A stretch of 7,481 nt of DNA from CAZVCJ01 sp964625745. Lineage in GTDB: Bacteria > Chloroflexota > Anaerolineae > VGOG01. Below the pieces are notes generated by a model. The model did not search any database. It was not told the DNA's origin and saw nothing but the letters and a program-made list of their open reading frames with translations. The DNA lies in assembly GCA_964625745.1 (NCBI GenBank), contig CAZVCJ010000192.1, forward strand, positions 1 to 7,481, read 5' to 3'. Below are positions 6,242-7,481 of this stretch, piece by piece (the first letter of the stretch is position 1; each line of letters begins with the position of its first letter). A program made the position numbers and the translations under genes.

Positions 6242-7481
6242 TCGACTCGCACTTTGCTCAACAGCACGCGGTTGCCCATCGGCCGGCCGTCTTGATCGAG
6301 GAGGTCCAGGCGGTCGCCGGTCTCAGGCAGGTAGAACCCCACCTCAATCTCATAGACATCGGGAGGGGCGTCAGGTGGGGTGACTAGCTCGTATTCATCC
6401 ATGATGGTTTGCCCCTTGCTCCAACTGGATGTGCGTGCAGCGCCTCCTTGCGGTTGGCGATCCGCCCCCGCCCAGATCTGATCCCCTTCTCTCAGGAGAT
6501 GGACGAAGACAGTGTAATCGTCCTCCATTTCAGCCAGGCCCTGCCAGTACAGGGTGAGGTGGATCGTTTCCCCCGGCTCGGCCTTTCTGCGGTCCATCTC
6601 ATAACCTGTCAGAGCGATCTTGTTCCCAAAGTCGAAGTGCACTGGATTGGGCGGGCCGGTTTGAGACCTGGGCGCGATCTCGATCTCTTCGAAGCGCACG
6701 TTGTCGCCCGCTGGTTCGCCCTCGGCCTCGTACACCAGTAATCGGTCACCCGTTGCAGAATCGAAGAGCCCCACCTCCAGTTGGGCCGAGCTGGGGGCGT
6801 AGGTCGTCTCTGGCAGCGTCAGGGTATAAGTGTCAGCGATGGCATCGCCAGCCTGCCACAGGGTGGTGGGAAAGCTGCCCAACCCTGGGAAGGTGTTCCT
6901 CTGGGCCAGGATGAGATCGTTTTCATCCAGCAGGTGAACGAAGACGGTGTAGTCCTCGTTCATCCTGGCCAGGCATTGCCAATAGAGGGTGACGGCGAGA
7001 GAATCACCTGGTTGCAGGTTGCAGGTTGCAGGTTGCAGGTTGTAGCCCAGGAGTTTCATCACTCCGCCGAAGTTCACATCGAGGCGATTGGGAATGGTCT
7101 CGATTTCTTCCGACGAGAGGAGGGAGGGCCTGGCGTAGGCTGGGGCGATATAGGCCAGGGGACAGATGATGGCGAACACCAACATCGCCCCTGCCAGCAG
7201 AGCCGTGGCCTGGCCTCGCAATCGGTTGGGGATGAATTGCAGCAATCCCAGCAAAAGCAGGATGGTGATGGACGCAATAGCTGGGAAGAGGTGCCGACCG
7301 GAGGGGGCGAAGACCCACTGCAGCCATTGCAGCAGGGCCGCGAAGACCAGCAGGCTCCACAGCAGAAGCAAGGCTAAGCCTAGCCACGTGCCATTGCGAG
7401 GAGTGGAGCGACGAAGCAATCCCCTGCTAAGTTGGGGATTGCTTCGCTTCGCTCGCAATGACACGTCCGTGAGCTTGGCTC
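6238..7481 (-). CDS. Paralogous GT-C-like membrane protein with two beta-sandwich domains, 5' end outside window
   Basis: The frame is open to the right edge, so the gene very probably begins outside. The nominal GTG start at 7464 lies inside a palindromic repeat and has no Shine-Dalgarno; numbering below counts from it. Residues 26-48 (TWLGLALLLLWSLLVF and on), 56-78 and 84-106 are the last three membrane helices, matching residues 414-492 of the downstream 791-residue protein, including RHLFPAI and the identical YIAPAYARP. Two beta-sandwich-like domains follow (about 130-244 and 277-408), with VTLYW or LTLYW, EDYTVFVHLL or DDYTVFVHLL, and VG(L/F)(F/Y) motifs, clearly related to the two in the next protein. 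The missing N-terminus should hold the rest of a GT39/DUF2142-type body (inference). The stop overlaps the next ATG. Probably works beside its paralogue in surface glycan assembly; substrates unknown. Confidence 0.78.
   Translation of the reverse strand, partial: AKLTDVSLRAKRSNPQLSRGLLRRSTPRNGTWLGLALLLLWSLLVFAALLQWLQWVFAPSGRHLFPAIASITILLLLGLLQFIPNRLRGQATALLAGAMLVFAIICPLAYIAPAYARPSLLSSEEIETIPNRLDVNFGGVMKLLGYNLQPATCNLQPGDSLAVTLYWQCLARMNEDYTVFVHLLDENDLILAQRNTFPGLGSFPTTLWQAGDAIADTYTLTLPETTYAPSSAQLEVGLFDSATGDRLLVYEAEGEPAGDNVRFEEIEIAPRSQTGPPNPVHFDFGNKIALTGYEMDRRKAEPGETIHLTLYWQGLAEMEDDYTVFVHLLREGDQIWAGADRQPQGGAARTSSWSKGQTIMDEYELVTPPDAPPDVYEIEVGFYLPETGDRLDLLDQDGRPMGNRVLLSKVRVE
7010..7044. repeat. GGTTGCA heptamer tandem repeat inside a CDS
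   Basis: Four perfect units GGTTGCA (7010, 7017, 7024, 7031) and one GGTTGTA (7038). They encode NLQPATCNLQP in the first beta-sandwich domain, between its GY and PGD motifs. The matching loop in the second domain of the same protein (GY to PGE) is two residues shorter, so the repeat fits a variable loop. Confidence 0.93.
7386..7466. repeat. 81-bp palindromic repeat element inside a CDS
   Basis: Outer arms 7386-7400 and 7452-7466 match over 15 bases with one mismatch (core CATTGCGAG). Inner arms CGAAGCAATCCCC (7412-7424) and GGGGATTGCTTCG (7434-7446) are perfect, around a 9-base loop. Read on the minus strand it gives SLRAKRSNP and LLRRSTPRN, a translation signature I recall from dispersed palindromic repeats in several bacterial phyla. 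At 81 bases it is exactly 27 codons and leaves the frame open. Confidence 0.88.

Overview
The window looks like a draft-genome scaffold piece (it contains a run of exactly 100 N) from a GC-rich bacterium, most likely a member of the Chloroflexota (Anaerolineae-like). This placement is inferred from the style of the enolase, from glycosyltransferase-like membrane proteins with repeated C-terminal beta-sandwich domains, and from many heptameric repeats; no 16S or other decisive marker is present.

Layout. Bases 1-215 hold a strong sigma-70-type promoter and the leader of eno (enolase, + strand), which runs into the N gap a few codons before its expected end. From the other side of the gap a minus-strand BrnT/BrnA-type toxin-antitoxin pair faces eno: the CopG-like antitoxin is cut by the gap, while the toxin is complete. 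The pair has its own promoter, whose -10 box lies inside a perfect inverted repeat that looks like the antitoxin's operator. Upstream of it is a second candidate promoter with a 9-codon open frame behind a near-perfect Shine-Dalgarno.

From 2337 to the right edge, three minus-strand genes are arranged like an operon for cell-surface polysaccharide. In transcription order they are: a membrane protein cut by the window edge; a 791-residue paralogue that has the full multi-spanning glycosyltransferase-C-like body plus two C-terminal beta-sandwich domains; and a 488-residue O-antigen ligase/polymerase-like protein. The first two overlap by ATGA. The likely job is transfer of sugars from lipid carriers and ligation or polymerisation of glycans outside the membrane. 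This is inferred from family resemblance; substrates cannot be read from sequence.

The most interesting layer is the repeats. Three types of 7-bp tandem repeat (CCAATAT, CGTGAAA, GGTTGCA types) and two palindromic elements (101 bp with perfect 15-bp arms; 81 bp with long imperfect arms) sit inside, or define the ends of, the three polysaccharide genes, and the frames stay open. The two unrelated palindromes sit at the same aligned protein position in the two paralogues, just before a shared T-x-L-G at the start of a membrane helix. This suggests that small repeats are tolerated as translated insertions in loops of these proteins. I found no CRISPR array, tRNA, rRNA, transposase or new defence system.
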